Part shown: in pieces, positions 21,369 to 32,813 of the stretch
Layout of the letters: each line of letters starts with the position of its first letter
Position numbering within the stretch: the stretch's first letter is position 1
Source of the DNA: Glossina fuscipes
Lineage: Eukaryota; Arthropoda; Insecta; Diptera; Glossinidae
Length of the DNA stretch: 64,000 nucleotides
NCBI RefSeq assembly: GCF_014805625.2
Contig: NW_023998459.1
Span: 2,475,924-2,539,923, forward strand
Direction: 5' to 3'
Notes under the pieces: model-generated
The model's input: only the letters and a program-made list of their open reading frames with translations
Database searches by the model: none
Told to the model about the DNA's origin: nothing
Translations under genes and position numbers: made by a program

Positions 21369-22084
21369 TTTTTTTTTTTTGCTTTCTTTTTTTTTTCCTC
21401 CTTATTTGTTTTATTGTACTTATACTAAGTTTTATTATTAAATAATTTTAAGATTTACTTAAGAGTCAATTGAACTCGACTGCCATTTTGTTTTAGTTGA
21501 GTTTCTTGTATAAGTGGAATAAATAAATAAATAAATAAATGAATAGCGAGCTCTAGGCCAAATCAATTTTAGCAATTGAAAGTTTTCAAATCATGGCGGA
21601 AACAGCCGAGCAGGTTAGAAAACATATTTTGATTCAATTAATAATCAAGATAACTCTAATCTTATTCTGATTCTTAATACACGCCCAGGTACCGCGCTTT
21701 GCGCGAATCTCAAATCAGAAATAGACGTTGGATTTACATTCATTGTGTTAAATATTTTAAAGTACAAACGTTCATTCAGTCTCCACTTTTGCCGCGTTAG
21801 ATTCATAGCGAATCCTCCGTTTCGTGCAATTACTTAGCACCTTATTCTATTTCTTAGTGCTCCAAACTTCTTTACGTTAGAATATTCGCGTTTTACGGTA
21901 TATAACGATGTATTGGTCCATTTGCTTGTAATTAGTACATTGCTTGCAATAACAGAAGTAAATGTAAGGAAAAATGTTTGAGGACTACGCTACTTTACAA
22001 CTTGACTTCACTTAACGACTGGGCAACTTCATGGCGCTCGTTTTGTATAGGGTTAACCAGGGAGATTCGAGTTCTTTAACTATA

Positions 22085-22260
22085 TGTATTCACAAGAGTT
22101 GCGAGAAACGCTCTCTCAAAATTTTCAAAACCTGCGTTAAAAAAAATTGCTCACGTTCTCCGTTGGTTGTTCTGAGTTAATGTTGGTTGTGTAATGCTGC
22201 ATTTAAAGGAGAACGCAGCTGTAAATGGAAAATAAAATAAATTGCGAAAAAAGTTGTTTG
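22085..22260 (-). repeat. Dispersed repeat B, copy 2
   Basis: The reverse complement matches 6830-7030 over most of its length, including GAGAGCGTTTCTCGCA and CGTGAGCAATTTTTT. In this orientation it also carries GGTTGTTCTGAGTTAATGTT, shared with 29515-29630. Confidence 0.6.
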
Positions 22261-22431
22261 CTGGTAAGCAGTTGAACCAAAACAAAATTTTAAACTTGTA
22301 AAAGGCATATATATTAGTTCTTTTGTTTACTGAAATTGCCATATTATGTGCATTATCAATCTTGGTGTGTATAAAGGTTAATAGTAAATACATCTTTCAA
22401 AAATATAAACTAAGGCTTTATATTTTTCAAG

Positions 22432-22640
22432 GTCGACGGCGTATTTTAATAGAAGAATGGAAAAGCAAATACGATCCAAGGAAGATAGGAAAGTTTGCAA
22501 ATGGTTTTGCAGCTTTTCACAACATTTACGTGCACTATCGAATGCAAAACCGGGAAATTCAGAATTTAAATTCTACAGATCCCGACGATTTTGACGACGG
22601 TATAAACTTTACGCTAGAGATTTCCCAACAGAGGAAATAA
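22432..22640 (+). CDS. Candidate terminal exon of an unrecognised host gene
   Basis: A pyrimidine-rich acceptor (TTTATATTTTTCAAG, ending 22431) precedes about 68 codons closed by TAA at 22638-22640. The encoded tail is polar and non-repetitive ('RRRILIEEWKSKYDPRKIG', 'FANGFAAFHNIYVHYRMQN') and ends acidic ('STDPDDFDDGINFTLE'). Its composition is unlike the surrounding AT-rich chance frames. I do not recognise the family and see no upstream exon in the window. It lies between two CR1-like insertions, so it could be a real exon, a retro-copy or chance. An ATG-started frame from 22323 also covers it. Confidence 0.35.
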
Positions 22641-23124
22641 GAACCGACATATCTTTTAAATTGAATTGTAATCAAATAAGAAATATAAGTCTGGCAACTC
22701 TGTCGCGCGGTATAGTCGTATATATTTTGTTTCGGCAATTAATATTTTAATTTTTTGTTGAATTTCGTGGCTATTCTGCCTTATAGTGAGTGTGTGAATT
22801 GATAATATACCTTGAGAAGAAAGTGAGTGAATTCAAAGTAAAAGAAATATTTTTCTTTTACGCTTTCATTTGATTCATTTGATTTTTGCAAACAAAAATT
22901 TTGAGCTCTGATATAAATCTCTCTTTTTTTTTTTTTTGTTTTCTCTCTTTTTCTCTGTTATTGTTTTGCTGTTTGGAGTTTGTGTTGCTAGTGATCTCTC
23001 GTTACAGTGTCAACCTAACAGAGAAGTTTTGCACAAATTGGTTAATAAATTTTTATGTTCAGGATTTTTTTTAGCGATTTGTGTGTCTGTTCTTCATAAT
23101 CCACAACTGTCTTTTTGACAGGAC

Positions 23125-24177
23125 ATGGAGTGTTTATATACACCTTGTCGGGCGAAATCAGGCCCGGATTCTGATAGATTCGTTTCTTGTTGGCTCTGCG
23201 AGCGCTTTGGTCATGCAAAGTGTGCCGGTATTCTCGGCCGTGCTGCTGACGCAGTCGCTGATCCGTCTAAAGGCTTAAGATGGTCATGTCCTGACTGTAG
23301 GCAGCGGGACATTGACTTTTATAAACTTTTCACGGAGACCCGTTATGGTTTCTCGGAATTAAGTAGAAATCTCGTCTCCTTGTGGGAAAAGTTTGAGCTC
23401 ATTAAGTCTAGGTTTGATGAGTGTCGCTTTATTGGACACTCATCTTCTACTCGTAGCGTAGCGTGTGGGACGTCACCTCTGGCTTTCTCCAAATCTGATT
23501 CGTTGGTACAAGTTACCGCTCCCTCTAACTCTAAAATGAACAGTAATGTTTCCGATATTGCTGAGTCGGTTGGTAGCAAAACAGTTACAAACAAACCGGC
23601 AAGTCCATCGGTTTTAAGCTATGCTGAAGTGGCAAGGGTATCTCCGCCCAGAGCCGCCACTCACAATATCAAGCGCCATCGCCTAAAAGTAATGAAGAGA
23701 AATATAAATCATCCTCTCCTCCTGGCTGTTACAAGGGCGATAACCCCATCTATATTTTCCCCAACTCGAAACTCTCCTACCGTGAACTCCCCTCCTGTTC
23801 CAAATAATGACATTTGCTTGACGGCAGTTTCTCCTAGAAAAGCAATATTTGTGTCAAGACTGGCACCTGAAACTTCGGTGGATAACATTAAAGGTTATCT
23901 GGCGACGAAAGTCCCATCAGTCAACTTAAAGCGTGTTAGCATCTTCAAAATGGCTCCTTCTCAAGCTATGGCAATCTCCTCTTTTAAAATATTAGTTGCG
24001 ACTGAAAACAGTGATATGTTGTTAAACAAATCACTGTGGCCAGTAGGATCCTTAATTAAGGAATTTATCCCTCGAGATACTCCCCGTAATACCAAGGCAA
24101 TAGTCTTGTCGCCTTCAAAAAACTATATGTTTGTTCAGGCTCACTATCTCTCATTTATCAAAATGTTAGGGGCCTAA
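23125..24177 (+). CDS. CR1-like ORF1 protein, copy 2, altered linker
   Basis: The product is 350 aa with the PHD finger (residues about 3-60) and the C-terminal RRM-like domain intact. Between them, compared with copy 3, one base is lost (near 23664) and about 50 bases are lost (near 23728). The two losses cancel, so about 20 residues are read in a wrong frame ('IKRHRLKVMKRNINHP') and the frame then recovers. The ORF1 frame runs 18 codons past the A AAA AAC heptamer to TAA at 24175-24177, unlike copy 1 where the stop is immediate. The start ATG follows a T-rich stretch. Whether the protein works is unknown; the linker is probably disordered and tolerant. Confidence 0.8.
   Translation: MECLYTPCRAKSGPDSDRFVSCWLCERFGHAKCAGILGRAADAVADPSKGLRWSCPDCRQRDIDFYKLFTETRYGFSELSRNLVSLWEKFELIKSRFDECRFIGHSSSTRSVACGTSPLAFSKSDSLVQVTAPSNSKMNSNVSDIAESVGSKTVTNKPASPSVLSYAEVARVSPPRAATHNIKRHRLKVMKRNINHPLLLAVTRAITPSIFSPTRNSPTVNSPPVPNNDICLTAVSPRKAIFVSRLAPETSVDNIKGYLATKVPSVNLKRVSIFKMAPSQAMAISSFKILVATENSDMLLNKSLWPVGSLIKEFIPRDTPRNTKAIVLSPSKNYMFVQAHYLSFIKMLGA
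24117..24123 (+). promoter_or_regulatory. Candidate -1 frameshift heptamer, copy 2
   Basis: A AAA AAC sits in the ORF1 frame (tcA AAA AAC). It is the classic X XXY YYZ slippery type. The -1 frame leads straight into the ORF2 endonuclease start. ORF1 and ORF2 frames overlap for about 54 bases after it. Confidence 0.55.
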
Positions 24178-26998
24178 ATTCGAAAATTCGTTCCGCTTTT
24201 CTAAATTCAGTGAGCACGGAATTTTTCTGTTTGGCCTTTACTGAAACTTGGCTAAAACCCGATCTTCATTCGTCGGAACTTTTTCATAATTCTTTCCAAG
24301 TGTTTGGAAATGATCGAGTGAATCGCATTGGTGTTGGTGTATTAATTGCCATATCTGCGTCAGTCCCGTCCAATTTAATTGAATTTCCCACTTCTCCTGA
24401 CGTTGAATTTATCGCTATTCGTGCGAATATGCCTGATGAACATCTATTTATAACCTGCTCCTATATTCCCCCAAATTCCGATATCTCCATTTACAGGAAA
24501 CACGCTTCCATCATTTGTGAAGTGGCCAAGCGGTCTAGACCCACTGATTTGGTCGTTGCATTGGGTGACTTCAATTCGCCTCAAGTCACTTGGTGTAGCA
24601 CTGATAATTCTGGCTGTTTGGTTTCTACTTCAACGTCTGATAGGGCTGTTGTGTTCTTTAGTGAATTGTTTGATCATAATTTGGGTCAATAAAATCGTAC
24701 CCCTAATTGCAATGGTAGACTGCTTGATCTCTGCTTTGCCAATTTTCCCGAGATTTACGTAAATCGTTGTCCACCTTTTAGTTTACCTGAGGATCCATTT
24801 TATCCGTCAATGTGCATTTCCTTTCATCATATTAATGATGGTTTGTTGAAATGCCTTAATGTGCCAACTCAAACTTTTTTAAATAATTATTATGATTTTC
24901 ATAAAATCAATATTGTATTACTAAAACATCGTCTTTCACATCTGACGCTTGATTTCTCAACCGGTAGTAGTGAAAGCTTATTGCCATCGTTCTACAATAC
25001 ATTAAATCTAGCTATTGCTGCATCTGTTCCGATCAAGCATTGTCGACCTCGAAGCAGATGTTCCCCGTGGTTTAATAAGACAATTAAATATCATAAGAAT
25101 AGAAAAAACTCGCTATTCAAAAAATATTCGAAAAGTGGCTTTGCGCTCGACTATGTCGCTTACTCGGTGGCGAGGCATAGATTTAACTCCCTCAACCATC
25201 ATTATTACTGCAGATACTTTCAGTTCATTAAATCCTCTGTGTTTGCTAATCCTAAATTCTTCTTTAAATTTGTTACCTCTAAAAGAAAAATTTCCACATA
25301 TCCCTCTCATGTTTCTTTTAATGGCTCTGATTCCTCGGATGATTTTGAAATCTCAAATCTATTTGCTCAGTATTTCCGACGAAACTTTTCGATTGCTAAT
25401 TTCGATTTATCAGCAAACTACCCATATCCTACTCGGTTTCAATACCTAACTTGGTTATTTCGGAAGATGATGTTTTTAAAGGATTGAGTTCTCTAAAATA
25501 CAGTTGTTCGCCTGGACCTGATGGAATTCCATCATGTGTACTTAAATCTTGCGCTGTCGAGTTATGTGGTGTGATCTCAAAGATTTTTAACATGTCCTTG
25601 TATTTAGGTGTTTTCCCTTCATGTTGGAAGAGTAGTTTCCTTATCCCTATCCACAAGAGTGGAAGTAGACAATTTGTTGAGAACTACAGAGGCATAGCCA
25701 AGTTGAGTGTCTTGCCCAAGTTGTTCGAGCGTATTGTGACTCAGCATTTGGCCTTTGCCATTAATTCGTATATTTCTCCGCACCAGCACGGCTTTCGTAA
25801 AGGGCGATCTACAGTCACCAACTTGTTAGAGTTTACCTGTCATGTTTTCAAGGCTTTTTCTAGCGGCTCTCGCACAGATGTTATTTACACTGATTTAAGC
25901 AAAGCATTTGATATGGTTAACCATAGACTACTTATCTTTAAACTCCAAGCCTCTGGTTTCCCACCCTACTTAGTGAAATGGATAAGCTCTTATCTGCACA
26001 ATAGATCCTTCAGGGTTTTGTTTAACTCCATCACCTCGGATGAATTCCCCGTTACGTCTGGGGTACCTCAAGGAAGTCACTTAGGTCCCATTTTATTTAG
26101 TTTATATATTAACCATCTCCCATTGGTGGTTAATTCCAGCCAGATCTTTATGTGTGCTGATGATGTGAAACTGTTTTCTTCCTTCTCTGTTGAATCGCAA
26201 TCACGTCAGCTTCAAGGTGATTTGGATAATTTTGTTGCATGGTGCTCTTTGAATCTTCTGAAACTAAATCTGAGTAAATGTAAGAAGCTTTCATTCTCAA
26301 GAAGAAAGTCATTCATTACTCAGTATTTCATAGATTCGCATAAGTTGGAGGACGTCGATTCGATTACAGATTTAAGCGTTCTATTTGACCATAGGTTACG
26401 TTTTAACTTGCATATTGAGCTCTCGATTAGCAAAGCTGGGTCCGCGCTTGGTTTTATAAAAAGATGGTCCAAAGAGCTTGATGATCCCTACATTACGAAA
26501 AGGCTGTACATGTGTTTGTTTAGACCCATACTCGAGTATGCCTCAGTTGTGTGGTCTCCTTCATATAGGTGCTACGTAGATTCAATTGAATCTGTTCAAA
26601 AGCAATTCTTGCTGTTTGCCCTTAGAAATTTGGGTTGGGATCCGATTGCCTCTCTTCCTCCGTATGAAAATAGGTTGCTTCTGCTGTCCCTACCGTCTCT
26701 TGAGAAACGTAGATTTGTTCTTGGCGTTTTCTTTCTAATTAAAGTAATAAATGGTGCCATTGGCTCGTCTTCATTACTTGGTGGAATAAGCTTTAATGTC
26801 CCTAACCGCTGCTCTAGGCACTTTATCTTGATTAAGCTTAATCAGTGTAAATTTAATTACGAGCTGTTCAATCCGCTCAGAGTCGTTTGCAAGAACCTAA
26901 ATGACGTCTACCACTTATTCTCGTTATCGGACTCTTTAAAGTCCATTAAAGCAACATTGCTTAATACGCGCGATTTACCTTTGTCGTATTTAAACTAG
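24120..26998 (+). pseudogene. CR1-like ORF2 (endonuclease-RT), copy 2, broken
   Basis: The domain order is the same as in copy 1. The endonuclease reads from 'IYQNVRGL' to 'VALGDFNSPQ', then a nonsense TAA stands at 24690-24692 where copies 1 and 3 have a Tyr codon. The frame continues to a 7-base deletion near 25434 (copy 3 keeps ATAACTA in this place), after which the RT reads in another frame from 25451 to the normal stop at 26998. RT motifs include 'TDLSKAFD' and 'SGVPQGSHLGPILF'. The catalytic block reads 'CADDVKLF', so the Tyr before Asp-Asp is changed to Cys. It is not functional. Confidence 0.88.
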
Positions 26999-27044
26999 CT
27001 TTTATCCTTAAAAAGTCGTTACGTTTCGAAAGTGAATTATTGTC

Positions 27045-27165
27045 AATTTATTATCGGTTGCCAGGCTTATGCATGTTTGCGATGGCTTAGGGGTTCATTT
27101 GCAATTTGGTCCTATACCGGTTGTAAGTGTGCTCCTATGTTGATAGTGTACATGCTTTTTTTCTT
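27045..27165 (+). other. CR1-like 3' UTR conserved block, copy 2
   Basis: This is the same block as at 21248 (TTATCGGTTGCCAGGCTTAT through GTACATGCTTTTTTT), followed by a T-rich tract and the A/T tail. Confidence 0.55.
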
Positions 27166-27710
27166 TTTATTTTTATTTTTCTTCTTATTTGTTTTATTAT
27201 GCTTATACTCAATTTTATTGTTAATTAATATAAGTTTTGAATTAAGAGCCAATTGAACTCGACTGTTATTTGTTTAGTTGAGTTTCTAGTATAAGTGGAA
27301 TAAATAAAATAAAAATAAATAAGGAATAGTTCGCTTTAAGAGGTTTCGTGAAAATTCAAAACTTGGCTTCGATTTATATAAAAAGAAACTGGAGTTTATT
27401 TGCAATTAATTTTAAAGCATTGTACATTCTTTATAGATAAATTCATATGTCAAATTTCAGATGGCGAAAGCTACACATTACTCTCAACCATATGGTTCTC
27501 AAAGAACACCTTTCAAATGAGAGCTAGTTAACTAAAAGATACATAACTGGTACATAGACTCCCTGGCGACTTGTGTCGCCTACCGTACTACTACTCGCCT
27601 ACTCTTTCTCTGCCACGTTTAATCTATCAGCTCTCACTGCTTGCTGGTCCCCTAGGCATATACATTTTACTTATATATATTGCTTTTACGTTTGCAATAG
27701 GTATGTATTG

Positions 27711-27792
27711 CATGTGTTTCTTATATCTATATATATATATTCTTATATATATATATATACATATATATAGTTAGATATATAATATAGGTATT
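27711..27792. repeat. TA-rich microsatellite
   Basis: Runs of TATATA interrupted by single C and T bases, near 27727-27785. It is a simple-sequence repeat with no coding meaning; frames through it are artefacts. Confidence 0.8.
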
Positions 27793-29514
27793 GTTTATTT
27801 ATTGTAATATTGCATATAAATATTATGTAAGTTTTTTTTTTTTTTAATTTTTAACGTTAATAGATGTGCACGTATTATTTCATTTGCTTTCAATGTATAC
27901 CTTGCTTGTATATTTTGTAGTTTATATGTTTGTCGGATGTGCCACTGCATCATTTTTAATCTATTGCATATAAAAGTTTTTTTATTTGGTAAATGATTAT
28001 TTTGGTTCTGTTTACAAAACATACACCCCTCGCGAAAACAGTATTTACTTTTATTACTTAAATTCATTATTTACGTTAATTTTATTGGATAATTTATTAG
28101 CATTGACAATCAAATTAACGATACACAACTCACCACGGCTAATATCGCTAATGAACTTTGAATAGTTGTCTGTGTGTCTGGTTTAGAACTACGTGCTGAA
28201 GATTTTGGAAAAAGGAGACGAATTATAACTCTTTATCAGTTCAAATATTTCATGCGAGTTGACTGCTTTAGTGCACCTTTTCAGAGCACGTAAGGGATGA
28301 TTTGAGAAAAATTGAATAATCACTGTAACTTTAAGAAGGTGATAGAAAACGTGTTGGAATTTTGTTAGTCTTTTATACAATGTTAGCTTAATGAATAATA
28401 CAGTTATTTATGTCAAGTGAGCAATTGTGATGTTTACGAAACTAGAGAAAGCTGAATTTGCTTATTATCGCGTGGTGATGTTTAAGTGCACAGACTGCTT
28501 ACTTGACAAAATATGTTAGCATCAACAATGTGCAGCTTCAGTTAAAACAATTTGACAGTAACCAAGAGCCAAAAACATTATATGCGATATACAAGTGCAT
28601 ACACAATGTGTTTGGAAAACAAGACATTTCGCTGGCTTTAATTGTGGAACAAATTTATTATTTACTACCAAAGACAACGAAATAACAAAGTGGTCTAAGA
28701 TTTAATCCAAAATTCAAAGATTATGACGTAATTTTTGTGTTTCTGTTGTGAATAATCGTAGTAACGCTCGTAATTAGCACCCATTTGACAGCCTGCTCTT
28801 TCATTTTCCTTATTTGTACAGTGTTGATATGAGGCACTAAGAGTCCGTTTCTACAAAAATTTGTAATTCTTGGCCCGACAACATGGCAATTTAAAGTGTC
28901 GGAAAAATGAAAACAATTCAAATTGCATAAGCTAGAATTAATAACTAATGTTTAATATATTATTAATTTATTTAATTTAATTAATTTAATAATATAATAT
29001 AAACAGACGCCGTGTAGAATTACTCATGTGCGATATGGAAAATTTGATAAAATTAGTTAAATGTATACGTGTGAAGAAATAAGATCGATAAATATATAAA
29101 TAATAAGTAAATTAATTAAAGATAAATTATAGCCTTACAACATAACTCTTTCTATTAATCACAACATTTTTTTCATATATCTTTATTTGAAATATTTCTT
29201 TCATTAAAATTTTTCGAAGCATTTCGCGAATTTATAATTTTTTAAAATGAACGATAAAAAAAAACGTATTATATTTGCTACATACATATACACTATTCGT
29301 TCGTTTCTTGTACACAAACTCCTATGTATACCATACCACACATTCACATAAAAACATACACAAATTACGCGTCTACAAGTCTATGTTTTCATTTTTCGGT
29401 TAGTTTCGCATCCCGTGTATAATAGCATTCAACATTGGCTGATAACTAGTTTTTCGAAATTACGCTGTTCAATACACTCTTCCAAAATTGTTAAATTACA
29501 TGAAAGCAAAGGAG
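27793..29514. other. No gene recognised
   Basis: Very AT-rich, including a palindromic AATTAATTTAATAA run at about 28955-29000. The frames at 28503-28685 and on the minus strand near 28721-28921 show no family resemblance. Confidence 0.45.
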
Positions 29515-29630
29515 CTTACGTTTGGCATTAGTGTTGATTGTTCTGAGCTAATATTGTTTGTTTAGACCTGCATTTATCTTACTTGCATCTGTAAATCGAA
29601 AAAAAATTGCAAGCCAAATTGCTTACTTAA
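29515..29630 (-). repeat. Dispersed repeat B, copy 3 (partial)
   Basis: It carries GATTGTTCTGAGCTAATATT..TTTAG..CTGCATTTA..CTGTAAATCGAAAAAAAATTGC, which follows the same order as 22165-22245. More diverged than the other two copies. Confidence 0.45.
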
Positions 29631-30028
29631 ATGGTTACTTCTATTTCATTAATTAATGTATTTCATAATTAATCAAATATTAAGTGTATAAAAAATATTC
29701 ATCTAAAAATAAGAAATTTTGTTAATTAATAGCTGCTTTCTTTGTTTCTTTATTAGAGAGTCAGCTATTGTTTTTTCGATTTTAACGGCCACAATCAAAT
29801 GTAAACAAAAATTTCTATCTTTTTTATACTTTTTCATTTACATATATATGATAACAACGAAAATGATACGAAAGTTTTACGCGACTGGGACAAAAACCAT
29901 TATCCACTCTCGGTTTAGTCGCCAACGAAAGTTAACTTTCAGATACGTAGTTACCCCGCAGAATTGTATATGCTTCTGTTCTATAAATATTTGGGAGAAT
30001 GAGGCGTCAAGAAATTATTAAAGGAATT

Positions 30029-32264
30029 TGTGCTCATACCAACATTGAGACTGAAAGAACATAAAGTTCGTACCACTGAATTGTGATTTTTAGGATACTG
30101 CAGGTCCCATTTACAAAATTTACAAATTATCTAAAGGACCCTATATCAACCACGCTTTAGTTCTCGTTCTTGCCTTGTCCGTTCGACAATGCAAGTCAAC
30201 ATTCTGCCTATGCACTCTTTTGCAGGAAAGTTACCATTACCAAAATTTATACGGAATTTTTAATCCCTTAATCCGTTCTCCCGCTAAATTGTTGTTAATC
30301 TTTTCGCCAGATGCATGACGCGCCTTGGATGTGTATTTGGCTTTCCCCTTCTATAGAATTTAGTTTCTTAGAAATTCGATTAAATATCATGAAAACTTAA
30401 ATCACCAAAAATGACATTTTCGTAACACTGCTGCTCAATTAATCTTATTCGGACCTTAATTGTAGCTTCACCTTTCTAATGTTCCTGCATTCGATAGACT
30501 TTATCAGTTATCCTCGTGCTAATTTTGTCTTGCCCTTCTCAGTTAGATTGCAAATTTGCTGAAGATCTGTCACTACACGATGAGTTATATAATTGCACAA
30601 GGGCTTCTTCAACAAAGCTTGCTTTCCGATCATTTCTGTCCGTCAACTTCTCACTTGCAATTTGATTTCTTTTCGCTAAACGTTTCGGCCCCACTTGGCT
30701 TGTCAGCTTATTTCCCTCTTCTTTTGTTTTTCAGTATTTCTCAGGTTCTCCATGCTGCTACTGATTTCCAGCATCCCACCCAGTAGAATCTCCGATTAAC
30801 CTCTTGAATAGTTTTCGTAACGCTGAAATGCCCTCCGTTTGGTTCTGTGTGGTGTTATTTTTTGCCTCTTTTGACCACTAACAACTTTCTTGTGTATGAA
30901 CCGTGTTCACCGTACCCTATTCGCCATCCGTCACCAAAAATACGGCTTGGCCCAATACGCTCTTGTTACAGGGGTTTTCTTATCGATTAGCCCCCTGGTA
31001 GGATGTTCACCCTTTTTACCAGCTATTATTATCTTGACATCGTCATTGGTCAGCTGCGTGTTTTGTATGCCTTCTTCTGCCCAATAATGGCCTCGCAAAC
31101 GACATTTCCCTTAGCTTTTTCTCCTTCGGACATACGGGCTTCACAAACTTGCTTGCATTTTTTAGTCTTTAAGAACTTTTCCTCATAGTTCTGTCTACTA
31201 CAGCCCTCCGGCAATTTTATCGATTTAACTCCTTTAACGTCGCGTTTATACTACACGCCTATATTTCTATTGGTAAGAAAGCTCGAGCGCAAAGCCTTCT
31301 GCCGAAATTTTCATTCACGAGCAAGGTGCCCAACTTTGTCGTAATTGTGGGGCTTGCGCGTGGTGGCATGTGGTCTCTTGCTTTTGTGCTGTATTTTCGG
31401 ATATTCTTCGTATAGAACGTTGGAGGCGCCATCAGTTATGGGGGCTTGAACTGTAGAAGAGCTGTCTATAACAGTTTTGTTTAGCCGCTGTTTCCTTTAA
31501 GGCCTCGATTTCACTGCGTAAGGTTGCAAACTCGCAATGTGCCACGTATGTTGTGTTTTAAAATTTCCACCTTCGCTTCAAACTGACTCGCTACATATCT
31601 TTTATAGTTGCACAGCTTCGCTGCGTTCGCCGTGTCGTAGCGGCAATATCCGTACATGCCTCTCACCCGTTGTACTTGTATCCTCTTCTTCTACAATATT
31701 TCTCATTGGGTAGACTTCATAAATTATGGAAGGCCCCTCTCCTTCCTTCTCTAGATGCTCCCCGAGTTTGCGCCGCCAGTTGCTGTTACGTTCCTTTCCC
31801 TCAGTCGCTGTCTGAGCGGTTCCATTGTTAGATCTCCTAATTTTGCTAAGGTTTCGCCTTATCAATCACAATTTCCTTTCTGACACCAGTTGTGAATTTA
31901 CATTGTTTATTCAACTCTTTCTGAAATAAAGTTCGTACCACTAAATTGTGATTTTTAGGATAGTGTGGGTTCTATTTACAAAATTAGGAGCTTTATTTTC
32001 AAAATGTTTACAACAACATCTGCTTATATACCGTTTTACAAAAAGTTCCTATTACCAAAATTCAACGTGACATTTTTCATCTGTTAATCTGTTTTTCTGT
32101 TAAATTTCTGCAATTGTTGTTAACTTTTTCGTCAGTCGCCAACTGCATGACGCGCTATAAATGTGTATTTGTTTTTCCTCCTCTTTAGAATTTAATTTCT
32201 TAGAAAATCGAACAATTTTCATGAAAACCTAAATCTAAGTCCCCAAAATGGCATCTTCGTAACA
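30029..32264 (-). mobile_element. Gypsy-class LTR element, gag-only derivative
   Basis: Two related LTRs (30029-30427 and 31889-32264) bracket 1.46 kb. Both end CGTAACA on the plus strand, so the element starts TGTTACG on its own strand. A primer-binding site (minus TGGTGTCAGAAAGG, 31875-31888) lies directly inside the right LTR, so the element runs right to left. The interior holds gag-like sequence only; no RT or integrase block was found. LTRs and gag are related to the element at 45615-50300 but diverged. A target duplication was not found, and the left LTR differs in its first 30 bases. Confidence 0.7.
31240..31865 (-). pseudogene. gag-like remnant with SAP-like start and decayed zinc knuckle
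   Basis: An open frame of 87 aa (31602-31865) holds 'KERNSNWRRKLGEHLEKEG', which lines up with the SAP-like N-terminus of the gag at 49678-49887 ('KAEFKQRLVEQLEKDG'). Further along the minus strand (near 31310-31360) a frame reads 'KPHNYDKVGHLARE' followed by a stop in place of the last Cys of a zinc knuckle. The gag is broken by frameshifts between these points. Confidence 0.5.
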
Positions 32265-32590
32265 GTACGCTTGCTTAAGGAATTATATGTCCAAAGATAA
32301 TAATACATTTTTTAATTTTTGATATTTCTGTGCTTGATCGTTTACTATTTCGCTGTTGTGACCTAAAAATTTTTTTTATAAACAAAATTGCCTTCTTTTT
32401 CTAGAATTGCGATTACTTTTCTATACAACTATTTATTACTAAAAAATTTTTGTTATAGTTATTTCTCCTAATATTTATGTATACATAATATAATACATTT
32501 CGCCCATATTATTAACATTGTTTTTTAAGAAAAGTTGTTTTTATAATTACTTCGGTGTTTCCGGTGTTTTTGTGTATTTAACTTCTGTCT
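32265..32590. other. Short AT-rich spacer
   Basis: Between the LTR element and the I-clade LINE. No coding signal. The 5' end of the LINE may lie anywhere in about 32540-32600; a CAGT word at 32596, typical of internally promoted LINE starts, is one candidate. Confidence 0.35.
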
Positions 32591-32813
32591 TTTCAGTGTT
32601 ATTGCTAAAACTGGTTAACGCGGATATCGCGTATGTGCTTTTGTTTCGTCTATATATAATAAAAAATAGAAAACAAAAAAACAAAATAAAAAAAAAAAAA
32701 AATTGAAAACATTTGACACTTTTCTTTAGTAGTTCCCAACCTTCCTTCACAGTTCCCAAACCAAGTGAGTGGTTATTTCACAAATAATAAGCAATAGACA
32801 ACAATAAGGCATA

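Larger units (their letters stand above)
16855..21545 (+). mobile_element. CR1-like LINE, copy 1, both ORFs open
   Basis: The order is 5' UTR (from about 16855 by loose match to the copies at 22690 and 52417), a pyrimidine-rich tract (17174-17240), ORF1 (17268-18329), ORF2 (-1 frame, to 21208), a conserved 3' UTR block, another T-rich tract (21367-21400) and a TAAA-repeat tail (21521-21541). Both proteins read end to end. It belongs to a different subfamily from copies 2 and 3. The PHD-bearing ORF1 and endonuclease-RT ORF2 without RNase H point to the CR1 clade. The 5' boundary is uncertain by tens of bases. Confidence 0.85.
22690..27324 (+). mobile_element. CR1-like LINE, copy 2 (near full length, broken)
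   Basis: It begins TCTGGCAACTCTGTCGCG, a start shared with copy 3 at 52417, which fixes the 5' end. It has a 435-base 5' UTR with a T-tract, ORF1 (23125), a frameshift heptamer (24117-24123), ORF2 with one nonsense mutation and one 7-base deletion, the conserved 3' UTR block, a T-rich tract and an AATAAA-type tail (27298-27324). Copies 2 and 3 are far closer to each other than to copy 1. Confidence 0.88.

Noticed and set aside
28955..29010. AT palindromic run as an origin or attachment site
   Set aside because: Simple-sequence AT bias is enough to explain it.
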